64,000 nt of DNA from Paenibacillus cellulosilyticus (lineage in GTDB: Bacteria; Bacillota; Bacilli; Paenibacillales; Paenibacillaceae): NCBI RefSeq assembly GCF_003182255.1, contig NZ_QGTQ01000011.1:1-64000 (forward strand), given 5' to 3'. This document shows, piece by piece, positions 9,672 to 19,978 of the stretch (the stretch's first letter is position 1; every line of letters starts with the position of its first letter). Made by a program: the position numbers and the translations under genes. The notes below the pieces were generated by a model, which was not told the DNA's origin, did not search any database, and worked only from the letters and a program-made list of their open reading frames with translations.

Positions 9672-11107
9672 CTTGACAACCGTCAAACAAAAGAATGCCT
9701 ACCATCGGAAAACCAACATGAAATAGTCCTGTGCCGTTTGTTTTTGAGGCTAATAGCTGACTTCCAACGGACTTTTCGCGTCTTCTTATTCCCTGGGCGA
9801 ATGGGTCGAATCGGCAAAATGTTTTTGCGAATCAGTGCTTCAACATCGGGCGGGGGTTCATCCTCCCTTGAGCGCAGGAAATGTCTACAAACGTATACGG
9901 CGACTGTGAAGTTGACATGGTATTCATGTCGAGTATCAATTTGAGAAATGACTACGTGAGAGGTAATCATTTCAGCAAAATTGTACTTGATCATTCTTGC
10001 GAAACCCTCTTGTAAGATGAACGCTTGTTTCTTTGCGTGAAAACTTGTCAAACCAACCGTGTATTTTAATGCCCGGAATGAGGTTTCAATACCTCAATGC
10101 ATGTTATAAATGGACTTGAGCTCATCAGGTGGAAAATCCGCAACCGGAAGATTCGTGGTGACGGTTTCATAAGCGCCATTAGGCAGGACGAAACGAACAA
10201 CCCGAAAGGAAATTGGGTAAAATAAATTCTTATGTAAATCCAAAAATCAAAGGTAGACGAGATAGAGACAAATCTATAAATCTCAGGATGAGCCTTGACC
10301 TCTTTCGTTTGCTTTCGGGTGAGTATTAGATGAATGTCCTTATCAAACGCTTCGCTAGACGGCAAATGCACACCCGATAGAATACCACTGGAATCCAGAT
10401 CCTTTACCCGTATAACATAGTTCCAGCCTTTACATTCAATATGTGCGAAATTGTTGTAGCTTTCATGACCTCTATCGGCAGTAAACAATGGTTTTGCCTT
10501 TGATCGGGGAACGGTCAACCATAGTAGCCAGCGCCCTTCCCTCGCTGCATACCCTTCGCGGCTGAACAATGATCTATGTAAAGTCTGTTACAGAGGTCAT
10601 AGACGGCGTTCAAATGCAGAAGGTTGTAACCTTTCGTTTTCGGTTGATTTAGGTAATAGGTGTTCATTTCCGTAGGGTCAGTTGCGATCTGTAAATCTGA
10701 TCCATCAACGGCAAGTAATCGATACCCTCGATAATCCTTAATATCCGTATACGATTGCGTAAAGATGTGAAATAAGGATTCTACAGCAGACGGCAGGATC
10801 TTATTCCTCTGTTGGACAAAAGCAGAAGCGGTTGCGGTGTTTACGTCGTAGCCTTCTGATTCCAGAAGTTCCTTATACAGGCTGTTTCCACCCATTGTGA
10901 TCAGAAGTTGCATAACGGTTTCAAAGGGTAGTTTTTCTTTCGGGTAAAATCTTTATTAGGGTGTTTGACATAGGGTGCTGGTGCGGCTGACATTTCTCGT
11001 GTGAGGGATGTCAGCGTTTCTTTTAGTGAGACTGCATACTCAATCATTGGCGAAACCCCCTCGTTTTCTCAAGGGGCTTCGCCACACATTTTCAACTGCA
11101 TGTCAAG
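9672..11107 (-). mobile_element. Decayed IS4-family insertion sequence
   Basis: A transposase relic flanked by inward-facing CTTGACA ends (9672-9678 on plus; 11101-11107 on minus), about 1.44 kb, a usual size for IS4-family elements. A strong hairpin at about 11048-11083 (GGCGAA...TTCGCC arms) stands just before the transposase ATG, where IS elements often block outside transcription or translation. The ends are short and imperfect and I cannot confirm a target duplication. Confidence 0.5.
9683..11047 (-). pseudogene. IS4-family transposase, multiple frameshifts
   Basis: The reading frame begins at the ATG at 11047 (MIEYAVSLKETLTSLTREMS), loses one base in a short A run near 10940, continues as KLPFETVMQLLITMGG and so on to about 10520, then shifts again. 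The DDE-type core is recognisable: LLAVDGSDLQI holds the first Asp, and TADRGHESYNNFAHIE the second Asp region. The C-terminal part resumes in a third stretch (FARMIKYNFAEMITSHVVISQ, then EDEPPPDVEALIRKNILPIR). The middle C-terminal region around 10200 is scrambled by further indels. Clearly inactive; intact relatives are about 440-450 residues. Confidence 0.85.
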
Positions 11108-11128
11108 TCCTATATCTCTTGATCGTAA

Positions 11129-13030
11129 ATCGAGTAGGAGGGAGCGGCAAGCTCCCGTCCTCTCACACCACCGTACGTACCGTTCAATATACGGCGGTTC
11201 ATGTCATATTCCGCAATAGCTTGTATCGATCAGTCAGACTCTGTAGTCCATTGGTAGCCCAGTATTGGTTACCCAACGCACGGCTTAGGACTGGACTGAG
11301 CGCTATTCGCCAGTATTTCTTCCTCGAATTTCCCCACTCATATGCTTTATGCTTTGGGATCCCTAGTGAGATTAGTTCTCTTGTTTTCGTTCTCGGCAAG
11401 TTCCACTGCTTCCACTTACACATTCGCAGTCTTCTTCTCGTCCATGCGTCCAGCTCTTGGAACACACTTTTCGTTTCCGCTAATGCGTAGTAGCCGCACC
11501 AGCCCATCAGGTACTGGTTAAGCTCCCTTATCCGTATCTCCATTGGGGGTGAGCGTCTCCGCGATGTCTTTGCTTTTATCTTCGCTTTTACTCGTTGCAA
11601 GGATTGTGTTGCAGTCCTAATCTGCGGTTTCTCTTTCTCCATGCCGAAAGTAAACCCGAGGAATTTTCGTTTCCACGGACGATCTACCGCACTCTTCGCT
11701 TTGTTAACCTTCAATTTCAGCTTTCGCTCAATGAACGAACTTATGGAGTTCATGACCCGTTGTCCTGCCTTCCATGTCTTCACTAGATGTTGCAGTCGTC
11801 GGCATACCGGACGAACCGAAGATTACGCTTCTCCAGTTCTTTATCTAACTCGTCTAAAACAATGTTAGATAACAATGGACTTAGCGGTCCGCCTTGCGGT
11901 GTTCCTTCTTCTGTTGCTCGGACGAGTCCGTTCTCCAATACTCCTGCTTGCAAGTATGCACGGATGAGCTTCAGTAGCATCTTGTCCTTCACTCGTTCCG
12001 CTAACCTTGCCATCAGGCGGTCATGGTGAACGCGGTCGAAGAACTTCTCAAGGTCGATGTCGACTACGATTCGGTGTCCCTCTTGCATAAAGCCTCTTGC
12101 TTTCCTTACTGCATCATGTCCTCGTCTTTGTGGACGAAATCCATAGCTGTGTTCGGAAAAGGTAGGGTCAAACACAGATGTTAATACTTGCGTGATCGCT
12201 TGTTGAATGAGTCGATCTGTCAAGGTTGGGATGCCTAGCGACCTCGTTCCGCCGTTCGGTTTCGGGATTTCGACCCGACGGGCTGGACTTGGCTCATAGG
12301 TTCCGTTGCGTATGCATTCACGAATGGTTGGCCAGTTTTGTACGAGGTGTCCGCGTAACGATTTTACCGACATGCCATCTACGCCATGGCTTCCTTTATT
12401 CGCTTCGACTCTCGCCAGAGCCGACAGCATGTTTGCTCGTGACAGCACTTCCTCAATCATCTTTCGATACACTCCTTGCGTGAATGGTTCTTCTCTTTGT
12501 GGCGTCGGTGGACTCTGCCCTTCTGAATACCCTCGCGTATTCACCACTACTTTCCTCAGATAGGTCCCTTCAAAAAAAAAAATTTGGGATTGTCTGCTTT
12601 CAACGCCCATCCTCGAACGCCAATTCGTTCCATTCCTATTCTATGTTCAGCCCTTCCGCAGACCCTTGCAACAGCTTGCGTACTATGGCTTCTGCTGACT
12701 TCTGTACATTCAACATGTACTCTCGGACATGCTTACGACTTTCAGTCGCCTATTGTACAGATCTCCCCAGGTAAGAGCGCTATCTTCCTCTCCATCTATC
12801 TGCTTCATTTACTCTCGCTTGCCTTTGGCAGTACGAATTTTGGTTTGTTTTGCAACCTCGTCCAACAAACGCTAGCCTTATATGAAGTTCGTGTTCCTCA
12901 GACCGGAGATTTGCCGCCGGCTTCCTTCAGATTCCACCTCACGGTGGACACCCTTGCCTTGAGCTATGGCTACTACTGCCTTCACCATTCGGGACTTGAA
13001 CCCTAGAGATAGCGCCCATGCTGGGCGCAC
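11129..13030 (-). mobile_element. Group IIC intron
   Basis: A bacterial group II intron of about 1.9 kb. On the minus strand it opens with GTGCGCCCAGCATGGGCGC, the standard 5' end. It carries a maturase gene and ends with a domain V helix (11160-11200; the GAACCGCCGTATATTGAACG strand against GTACGTACGGTGG) and a domain VI-like hairpin (GGGAGC...GCTCCC) before the CCTACTCGAT end. The maturase lacks an endonuclease domain and the intron sits just behind an intrinsic terminator, both hallmarks of class C introns. The exact 3' base is uncertain by one or two. Confidence 0.85.
11199..12610 (-). pseudogene. ltrA: Group II intron reverse transcriptase/maturase, one frameshift
   Basis: The upstream piece (12610-11783) holds the RT fingers and palm, including GTPQGGPLSPLLSN and the catalytic YADD. 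Right after YADD-CNI the sequence reads ATC TAG TGA AGA where ATC TAx GTG AAG ACA TGG (I-Y-V-K-T-W) is expected, so one base is missing from the Tyr codon. The downstream piece (11783-11199) carries the thumb/maturase X domain (SAVDRPWKRKFLGFTF, MGWCGYYALAETKS). There is no HNH endonuclease, as in class C introns. The RNA parts look intact, so splicing or mobility with help from another maturase is conceivable. The true start may lie downstream of 12610, because an A11 run precedes it. Confidence 0.85.
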
Positions 13031-13064
13031 AAAAAGAGCGGGCTATCTTTTCGATAACCTGCTC
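13031..13064 (-). terminator. Terminator that serves as the group IIC insertion site
   Basis: On the minus strand GAGCAGGTTATC-GAAAA-GATAGCCCGCTC is a near-perfect 12-pair stem followed by TTTTT, and the intron's GTGCG begins at the very next base. Class C introns are known to insert right after such hairpins. Confidence 0.85.
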
Positions 13065-13323
13065 TTGTTCTTAATTTTTGGCCTATTGCCTTTATCTTAA
13101 TGACATTGAAAATAATACCCCTTGATTATGTTCGAAGTTAGAAAAAATCTTTAATTCTTTAAACCTTACTTAGAATCCAATTCCAAAGAAAAAGATTAAA
13201 ACTTTATCATTTCATCAGATGCTACAAAAAGCAACATCATCACTGTTCCTGTCACTATTTGGCTAACGATATAAGTTCCTTGACTTCAGACATGCAAGGC
13301 AGCGGCAAACCATCATTCAGTAC
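13065..13323. other. AT-rich spacer without a recognised gene
   Basis: About 260 bases between two terminators. No supported reading frame and no homology that I can see. It probably held whatever transcript the intron-bearing terminator once ended. Confidence 0.4.
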
Positions 13324-13367
13324 AAAAAAAAGCGTCGTAACAACCTGCAAGTGGTGTTACAACGCTT
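13324..13367 (-). terminator. Intrinsic terminator downstream of the FtsX-type permease
   Basis: On the minus strand AGCGTTGTAACA pairs with TGTTACGACGCT (one mismatch) around CCACTTGCAGGT, followed by eight T residues. It lies about 120 bases beyond the permease stop. Confidence 0.85.
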
Positions 13368-13484
13368 TTCTTTCGCTTAGAACGTTCTCAGATCAGTGCT
13401 GTATTAGACGGCCGATCACGATTACTTCCAACTCTATTCCTTGTCCCTTGTCGCTAGGCTGTGCTCGGGATTCCTATTACTGTA

Positions 13485-15908
13485 CTATTCATCCAACTTC
13501 AGTAGTGCAGCGATTGAATCTTTGCCAATTTTGTTCTTAATAAGCATAGTAACTAACAAGAGCAGAAGCAAAACTACAACCAAAGCAACACCCAGAAACC
13601 TGAAGTAAATCGTTAGAGGATATGAAGGCCGAATCATGAAAAGAAAGAAGGTATATAGAACTGAGCTTAACAATGCTGCTCCAAAAAAGTACCCTACAAT
13701 CTCATAAGACATCATACGATGCACTCTGTTTAGGCGCATGCCTAGCGAGCGGTAAATCCCCCAATATCTCCGATGCAATTGGTATTTACCATAGATAACA
13801 ATGTAAATGCTTATAAAAGACAAGCAGGTAGACACAAAAAATGTCAAATAAGAAAGCAAGTTCAGGAGATTAGAGATACGTCTTTCATCATGAATAACGT
13901 TTGGGATGTATTGAAACACTCCGCCAGGCGTACCTGTTGCCAAAGATAATACACGTTCATACACGTTTTGTTTCTCGGTTTCGGTTAAGTTATTCAAGGT
14001 GTATATAGTTAAATCCCTGTACCCCTTTGTAATTCCATTCTGTAAGGCATACTGTTCTTGCAACACAAACGTTACATCCTGTTTTTGAATTTTTGCACCG
14101 CCCGCCGACTTTTCATAGGGTTTATTTATGACACGAGCGATAATGAAATCCCAGTTCTCCTCCGACACATCGCCCGATTCTTTAAGTGTTGATTTAGACA
14201 ATGTAACCTTTTTTCCAATCAACGCCTCTATTTCATCCGATTTAATATCCGGACAATATAGGACGATGAGCGGAAGATTTTCTACAAATGAACGACTTTG
14301 AATCTCACCTTTCCAATCATCATCCGAATCTAATACGTAATTAACGTTTTTTATGACAACATCGTTATTACCTGAAATGTCCAGTCGGCCATCTCCAACC
14401 CGCGAACGCAATGTCGAAGGTACATCGCTCTGTTTCATTATCGGTAACACATCTAGCATAGACGGCACTTTATCAATTAAAGCAATCTCTTTTATTGATT
14501 GCAATTGCTGTACATCCACGGTAGGATACGTAACGTCTTTCGAAACCAACACGGGATGCTGATTTATCTCCTTACTGAGAATATCTTCCTGGGAAGATAA
14601 ATAATAATCAATGTCCGTAGTCCAAATACCGCTTGCTTCTTTGGCATAGGTTCCAGCAATTAGAATTACAAGAATCGCGGCACCCATTGTAATATAGGAA
14701 AGGATCGTTCTTTTAGGGAAAAGAAAAGCTTGCCGCAGAAGTTGTTTAACTTCAAACGATTGAAACTCATCCACCCATTGTTCGACCCTACCAGAGTGCT
14801 GCCCTCTGTTCGAATTGAAAATCTCTCCCAAACTTTTATTTTTATGAGCTTTTATCGCAAAGAGAGACGCGCCTGTTATGACAATATATAAAAACATGAC
14901 CCATAATAGCGTTTCTTTTAAGACTGTCATGCTGCTATCATACAGGATGCCGCCTGTGCCATAACTTTTTGCGATAATACCAAAATGCATGATGACCGTC
15001 ATTGGAATCGCTGCAAGTGTTCCGAATATAAACAGATATGAGGTTTGATACAATTGGAGACGGATAAGATGCCGATCAGTACTCCCCAATGACTTTAGAA
15101 CCCCATATTTATAGCTTCTATTCGCATTAAAAAAGGAAATTAACGTCACAATGCTTACAGTGGAAATAATTAACATAATACCTTCAAGGAACCAAGATAT
15201 GATACCGATGCCTCGCAGGTCCTTGAGTCCATTATTATACAGATGTTCATTCATAAAACCTTGGCCATCGTTTTTTGCAATTATAGCGTAAGTATCAGAA
15301 TAATTGGATCGACTGCTTTTATTATCATCATATGGAAGTAGGTATTGGGTTATGGAATCACTGTCTACCGTCATTCTGGATACAAATATATTGGGAAAAG
15401 GAGTTTTTCGCGCATATACCGACCAATTTGCAGAATAGTTCTCAACGATGCCCGTTAGCTTATACTTTCTCAACTCGTCTCCTATGCGCAGTTCCTTGGT
15501 TTCTCCAAGTTGCCAGTTTGAATCGATTTGCTTTAAATAATAGGATTCAATTGCAACCTCGTTCGCCGCGACTGGAAACCCTCCCGATTGCAAACGCAAC
15601 CGTCCTAGACCGATAAACTTCTCATCTGCCCAACCCGCGGTTGCCGTGAGTTCTCCCCGAATTTCTACAGTTCCCTTGATACGGAACTGACCGTAGGATT
15701 CAGCGTCACGAAGGTTTTCACTCTGATTCAATAAGACCGCAGAGAATTGACCATATTGATCATAGGCAGATTGTTTAAGATTGATCTTGATGGACTCCGT
15801 AGAGGAAAAAATGGAAGCGATTGAGGATATGATCAGGGCAAAGCTTATCAGTAAAAGGATGAGCCAGTTCTTTCGTGCTGCCAAGCTTTTAAATGCCAGA
15901 TACGCCAT
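13485..15908 (-). CDS. FtsX/MacB-type ABC transporter permease
   Basis: 807 residues. An N-terminal membrane anchor (about 15-35) is followed by a large extracellular domain and two FtsX-like blocks of three membrane segments (about 235-370 and 690-790). The motif [22 protein letters not shown] in the first block is the cytoplasmic coupling region typical of FtsX permeases. GGAGG stands nine bases before ATG and the gene overlaps the ATPase gene by 20 bases, so the two form one transporter. Such systems export peptides or lipids, or act as mechanotransmitters or bacitracin-type detoxifiers. The large ectodomain favours interaction with an extracellular partner. Confidence 0.85.
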   Translation of the reverse strand: MAYLAFKSLAARKNWLILLLISFALIISSIASIFSSTESIKINLKQSAYDQYGQFSAVLLNQSENLRDAESYGQFRIKGTVEIRGELTATAGWADEKFIGLGRLRLQSGGFPVAANEVAIESYYLKQIDSNWQLGETKELRIGDELRKYKLTGIVENYSANWSVYARKTPFPNIFVSRMTVDSDSITQYLLPYDDNKSSRSNYSDTYAIIAKNDGQGFMNEHLYNNGLKDLRGIGIISWFLEGIMLIISTVSIVTLISFFNANRSYKYGVLKSLGSTDRHLIRLQLYQTSYLFIFGTLAAIPMTVIMHFGIIAKSYGTGGILYDSSMTVLKETLLWVMFLYIVITGASLFAIKAHKNKSLGEIFNSNRGQHSGRVEQWVDEFQSFEVKQLLRQAFLFPKRTILSYITMGAAILVILIAGTYAKEASGIWTTDIDYYLSSQEDILSKEINQHPVLVSKDVTYPTVDVQQLQSIKEIALIDKVPSMLDVLPIMKQSDVPSTLRSRVGDGRLDISGNNDVVIKNVNYVLDSDDDWKGEIQSRSFVENLPLIVLYCPDIKSDEIEALIGKKVTLSKSTLKESGDVSEENWDFIIARVINKPYEKSAGGAKIQKQDVTFVLQEQYALQNGITKGYRDLTIYTLNNLTETEKQNVYERVLSLATGTPGGVFQYIPNVIHDERRISNLLNLLSYLTFFVSTCLSFISIYIVIYGKYQLHRRYWGIYRSLGMRLNRVHRMMSYEIVGYFFGAALLSSVLYTFFLFMIRPSYPLTIYFRFLGVALVVVLLLLLLVTMLIKNKIGKDSIAALLKLDE

Positions 15909-16593
15909 TATCCCTATCCTCCACCTTTATCTTTCCATCACTTATCGTTAAGTCGGTATGTTCACAGTCAATTAGTTTTTCTTCGTGCGTCACAACGACT
16001 AAGGTTGCACGTCTGCTAGTTACCGTTCTCGTAAGCAGGTTGACAATAACTTTACTAGTTTCGGAATCCAAATTCCCTGTCGGTTCGTCTGCGAAAAGAA
16101 TTTCGGGATCCGTGATAAGAGCTCGTGCTATTGCTACCCGTTGTTGTTCACCACCAGATAACTGATAGACTTTGCGGTTAAGCAAGGAACCGATCCCCAT
16201 TTCCTCGGCCATTCTGGAGATGCTTGCAGGGGTTATGTTGCTATATCGATTAAAATATTTGGGTAGAATAATATTTTCTTTGACCGTAAATTCAGGTATC
16301 AAATTAAAGGACTGGAATACGAAACCGAAATTTTCATTTCTTATTCTCGATTGTTCTTTATCCGGTAAGTCATACAATGATTGTCCATTATAGTACACAC
16401 TCCCCAAGGTTGGCCTATCAATCCCTCCCAATATGTTCAATAAAGTCGATTTTCCGGATCCGCTCTTTCCTTTTATCACATAAATCTTCTCTTTTTCCAG
16501 CGAAAGGCTTTGCGGTCTTAATTCCATAGAATCGCTAGACGGCACATACTTTTTACATATATTCACAGCTTTCATTAACTCGGTCATCTTCAT
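15889..16593 (-). CDS. ABC transporter ATP-binding protein, LolD/MacB type
   Basis: 234 residues with Walker [11 protein letters not shown] loop in [16 protein letters not shown], signature [15 protein letters not shown], Walker [13 protein letters not shown] and the switch His in VVTHEE. The [11 protein letters not shown] phrase is typical of the LolD/MacB/FtsE group, which pairs with FtsX-type permeases like the one encoded next. Its ATG overlaps the VanZ stop codon (ATGA), indicating translational coupling. Confidence 0.93.
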   Translation of the reverse strand: MKMTELMKAVNICKKYVPSSDSMELRPQSLSLEKEKIYVIKGKSGSGKSTLLNILGGIDRPTLGSVYYNGQSLYDLPDKEQSRIRNENFGFVFQSFNLIPEFTVKENIILPKYFNRYSNITPASISRMAEEMGIGSLLNRKVYQLSGGEQQRVAIARALITDPEILFADEPTGNLDSETSKVIVNLLTRTVTSRRATLVVVTHEEKLIDCEHTDLTISDGKIKVEDRDNGVSGI

Positions 16594-17147
16594 AGCTCTC
16601 CTTTTTCTTTTTGCAAGGGGACGGCAGAGGTAAGCATGCCACGTATAATCTTCGTCAAAGAATAACCGAGCATACAGCCTAATGCATTTAATATTACATC
16701 ATCAATATCGACAGATCTCATTCCAATACCCGCTGTAAATAGTAATAATTGTACACCCTCAATAATAATGGGCAATAGGATGGCGTATATTACAATGTTC
16801 ACCGATCGTGGCAATAGTCGAATACCGAATACTGAATAAAAGCCAAGCGGCGCCGTTAGGAGAAAATTCCCTAGCAGGTTATTCATTGCAATGCGTGTAG
16901 AACTAAAATCAGCATAGTTTGCGATCGTACGAAAAGGAACAAAGTTATACAATAATCTCGTTGTATGAATACTACTCCCTTTAACCCATACGATTAAGAT
17001 CAAAGTAGACAAATAAGCGACGAATGTGACTTTCAGAAGATCTCTCGTGTAAGAGATTGGGTATTTCCAGAATAGAAACATTCTTATGACTACATATATC
17101 AATACGCATGGAATAACCAACGTTATCATATCCGTGGATTTGATCAT
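16590..17147 (-). CDS. VanZ-family membrane protein
   Basis: 185 residues with four to five membrane segments. The VanZ-like core is recognisable from NFVPFRTI near residue 68, NLLGNFLLTAPLGFYSVF (about 90-107) and the C-terminal DVDDVILNALGCMLGY region. VanZ proteins confer low-level teicoplanin resistance in some operons, but most family members have unknown roles. The start follows AAGGAG at ten bases. It is the first gene behind the terminator of the small secreted protein and overlaps the ABC ATPase gene. Confidence 0.85.
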   Translation of the reverse strand: MIKSTDMITLVIPCVLIYVVIRMFLFWKYPISYTRDLLKVTFVAYLSTLILIVWVKGSSIHTTRLLYNFVPFRTIANYADFSSTRIAMNNLLGNFLLTAPLGFYSVFGIRLLPRSVNIVIYAILLPIIIEGVQLLLFTAGIGMRSVDIDDVILNALGCMLGYSLTKIIRGMLTSAVPLQKEKGEL

Positions 17148-17181
17148 ACATATCGTGCTCCTTAACCATTAATTTGCAGCT

Positions 17182-17213
17182 AAAAAACAAACCTCATCAG
17201 AGGTTTGTTTTTT
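17182..17213 (-). terminator. Terminator between the small secreted protein gene and vanZ
   Basis: CAAACCTC-ATCA-GAGGTTTG, a perfect eight-pair stem flanked by A6 and T6, so it can work in both directions. It stands 13 bases past the secreted-protein stop and 35 bases before the vanZ start. It could be a full stop, or a partial one that lets a minority of transcripts reach the transporter. Confidence 0.85.
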
Positions 17214-17225
17214 AGCAATGTATGA

Positions 17226-17624
17226 TTATTGATTGATTGTGCCCTTACCTTCAATGTGATCCGCATTACCACCGACCTTATATACGTTTACGGTATAGCT
17301 ACCTGCGCTAACCACACCGAAGTTTTTCGTATAAGATATCCCGTCCGCCAAAATATTGGAGGTGGAGTAAGACGTAAGGCCCTTCTCGATCTCAACTTTG
17401 TAGTTGTCTTTAGTGGTGATAATCCAGTCATAGAAGTCGTAGGAATCTGCTTTAACCGTCGTCGAAGTGCTGGAGTTGGTCAAGGCATGCGAGTTCGAAC
17501 CGAATACTTGGTACGAAATTTCGAATTCATAACTGTAACTAACTGCTGCAAACGCTGTCGCTGCTCCAACGACAAGTACCGCTGAAGATAAAGCTGTACT
17601 AATCAAAATCTTTTTCAACTTCAT
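17226..17624 (-). CDS. Small secreted protein of unknown function
   Basis: 132 residues. A classical signal peptide (MKLKKILISTALSSAVLVVG, then AATAFA) is probably cleaved near residue 26, leaving about 106 residues rich in Ser, Thr and Tyr with alternating beta-type spacing and no Cys. I recognise no family. GTTAACAT-type sequence with AGGAG lies just upstream of the ATG. Its place ahead of a terminator and a VanZ/ABC cassette recalls secreted bacteriocins of the lactococcin 972 type with their immunity transporters, but the sequence does not match that family. Function open. Confidence 0.75.
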   Translation of the reverse strand: MKLKKILISTALSSAVLVVGAATAFAAVSYSYEFEISYQVFGSNSHALTNSSTSTTVKADSYDFYDWIITTKDNYKVEIEKGLTSYSTSNILADGISYTKNFGVVSAGSYTVNVYKVGGNADHIEGKGTINQ

Positions 17625-17649
17625 TAAAATGTTAACTCCTATAAAAAGG

Positions 17650-18991
17650 ATAATTTAAATTACATATCCCAATCTATCAAGTTTCTACCTGTATGTAAAT
17701 ATAGAATCATATAAACTTAATGTAATAGTCGCGCACTTTTTTTGCGGGATATGTCAAACCAGCTTTCGTTTACACAAAATATATGTTTTTTACTTATCAG
17801 AACAATATATTTTTACAATATTAGAGATAATGGGAATTATATGAAAAGTATAAAAAATTGCTACAACTGCCTGCCCTATTAATGTCTTCCATTGTAAGTA
17901 GCGCCAGTACACAATCACCAGTCGAAGTACCTACGTTAGCTCCAGTGCCCCAGCTACCCCTTAGCTTATCGTCTCATTCAGAATGGACCCGCGCCTAGTT
18001 CTAGCACATCAACCTTGGACCTGAGCGTAAGCTCATATAGTTATCATGTTCTGAAAGTCGGGGTTCCAGTTTTCACAAAGAGGGTGGTTAACAAGGCCAA
18101 TTACCATGGAAATTTATGTATAAAACTTTAAACCAACTAAATGGGACGGCTGCCCTATGCTTATCTAACAATTGAAGTTTGCACTTCTGTAAACCTGTCT
18201 ACTTGTGAATCTAAATCGTTAACTCCTCTCCTAGTCCAACTCTTACTATGGCAGTAGTAGGCCACGACAAATACGACACTGCGACTCCAATCATAAGCGG
18301 TTATGCAGAAGCAGGAAGATTTATAGATGTTAATAAGATCGGTCCAACGGATCGATATTTATCATGAAACCGATGGGCATTATAAGTGTTTTATGGAATT
18401 AAATAATGTAAAGTAAATACAGTTTGCCCTTGCTTGATGCTTCACGACCATACTGGAATAACGTGTGATCGCTATGCTTGTACTACAACCATTTTTTACG
18501 GGTATATATAATCAACATTGTTAGCGATTTGACACAAACGACACATAATAATGAACCTTCAGAGTTAGATTCCACAAGTTGTTCATATCTTTACGACCAT
18601 CATGAAAATCCACCCTTCATAATCAGTTCAGCGAGCTTAACTCCTACATAACCGGACTAATATAACATGTGGAAGTAGACTAAAATTGAGTTAACCTGCC
18701 TGTTAGTTGAACAAAGGCACGATCCTTTTTAGCCACCTTGCTTTCGATATCGCCATCTTATTCGTTATGTTAATTAGTTTTCTTGATCTGCCCATTTGGA
18801 TAGGCTCTTCTTATTGAAATAACTAGTAAAAAGATCAAAAATCAACTTTCAACCATCTTCATATTCACTAAATTATATATATTATTGATAATTATGAGAA
18901 TATATCTACACAATTATGAAAACAGTCTCACCAATTCTGACACCACACGCCTTAATCAGTTCCTCCTGTTTTTGCACAGAATCACCCAAAT
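17650..18991. other. AT-rich 1.3-kb region without an intact gene
   Basis: Long stretches of low GC content, unlike the rest of the window, with stops in all frames. On the plus strand about 18246-18366 stays open for some 40 codons (reads TMAVVGHDKYDTATPIISGY onward, ending in TGA) and may be a scrap of a decayed gene. No ribosome site and no family recognised. It may be remnants of transferred DNA upstream of the small secreted-protein cassette. Confidence 0.4.
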
Positions 18992-19615
18992 CTACGCTCT
19001 CACCCTCGCAACAATGCGAGCAATAGAAGAGTCCGCCTGAATGCGCAGCGGCAGCGCAATAATCTCGAACGAGCTGACCTCCAGCAGCTGATCGACGTTG
19101 TTCAAGTTCTCCGCAATCAGAATCTGATGGGTGAACAGCAGCTTATGTACGGCGTGCGGCGCTTTGTCGGGAGAAGGCATGTCCATGCATACCATCGGGA
19201 CTTTCTTACGAACGAGCAGCTCACCGAATGCCAGCGTCAACACCGGATACGCGGTAAAATAGTCCGGCTGCCCAAACGACTTGCCCCATCCCGTATGGAG
19301 GACGACAATCTGCCCCTCTTGAATCTGTGTCTCGTATTGTTCCTTGTAGTCAATCTCGTCCTGACCTGACACATCTAAGAGACATGCATCTCCGATGAAC
19401 CGATCGATCGGGATTTCATGCAGGTACGTATGTATATCGAGCAAATGCATCGGACCGTCGATATGCGTCCCTGCATGCATATTAATCGACAACTGATGAT
19501 TGTTGAACTCATCCACCGCATAGAAGCGGCTCTGCTCCAGCACCGTCTCCGAATCGCCCGGGAACGGCGGCAGTCCGTTCTGAATCAGATGCGTCAAATC
19601 TATGATTCTACTCAT
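18992..19615 (-). CDS. Cyclase-family metal hydrolase (KynB-like)
   Basis: 207 residues of the cyclase / arylformamidase family. The metal-binding signature HAGTHIDGPMH lies at about residues 47-57, with the N-terminal DLTHLIQNGLPPFPGD and a downstream HTGWGK motif. The best-known members hydrolyse N-formylkynurenine, but no kynurenine genes are present and many homologues act on other cyclic or formylated substrates. It is last in the glycosylation operon, 18 bases after the small membrane protein. A direct role in envelope sugar chemistry is unproven. Confidence 0.85.
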   Translation of the reverse strand: MSRIIDLTHLIQNGLPPFPGDSETVLEQSRFYAVDEFNNHQLSINMHAGTHIDGPMHLLDIHTYLHEIPIDRFIGDACLLDVSGQDEIDYKEQYETQIQEGQIVVLHTGWGKSFGQPDYFTAYPVLTLAFGELLVRKKVPMVCMDMPSPDKAPHAVHKLLFTHQILIAENLNNVDQLLEVSSFEIIALPLRIQADSSIARIVARVRA

Positions 19616-19633
19616 TGCAGATATGGCCCCTCT

Positions 19634-19978
19634 CTACTTCGCTATGAGATATACCCCGATCAAAATAACAACGCAGCCAGCGATCTTCGTCGCTGACAGC
19701 GTCTCATCGAATATGAACCATGCTGCGAGCAGGCCAAGCACGTAGGCCATGCTCTGCATCGGGTAAGCAATGCTGAGCGGAAGCCGCGTCAGCACGGCGA
19801 ACCAGAGCAGCGTCGCGATGCCGTATAGCACGAGTCCCGACCAGATCGCAGGCGACTGCGCGATGCGCAGCCACTGAAGCCCGCCTGCCCGCTGCAGCCC
19901 GAATTTGAATAAAATCTGTCCCGCTACCAGCAGCATTACGTTGCCGAATAGCAGCAAATAGCTGATCGTCTTGCTCAC
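19634..19978 (-). CDS. Small DMT/EamA-type membrane protein, flippase-like
   Basis: 114 residues with four membrane helices (SYLLLFGNVMLLVAGQILF; IWSGLVLYGIATLLWFAVL; SIAYPMQSMAYVLGLLAAW; KIAGCVVILIGVYLIAK). The size, topology and LPLSIAYP motif match the SMR/ArnE-ArnF group of small DMT proteins. The GTG at 19978 overlaps the TGA of the DUF2304 gene (GTGA). A longer upstream frame is only a shadow of that gene. Given the neighbours, flipping of a polyprenyl-phosphate sugar across the membrane is the likeliest job (inference). Confidence 0.82.
   Translation of the reverse strand: MSKTISYLLLFGNVMLLVAGQILFKFGLQRAGGLQWLRIAQSPAIWSGLVLYGIATLLWFAVLTRLPLSIAYPMQSMAYVLGLLAAWFIFDETLSATKIAGCVVILIGVYLIAK

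Noticed and set aside
11781-11790. Programmed frameshift or recoding in the intron maturase
   Set aside because: No slippery heptamer or downstream structure is evident; a simple one-base loss fully restores the conserved I-Y-V-K-T-W sequence.
12584-13006. 140-codon plus-strand frame in the group II intron
   Set aside because: Lies opposite the structured 5' part of the intron RNA; no coding features.
17226-17624. Lactococcin 972-family bacteriocin
   Set aside because: The operon layout is suggestive, but the mature sequence does not show the family's pattern, so no family name was given.
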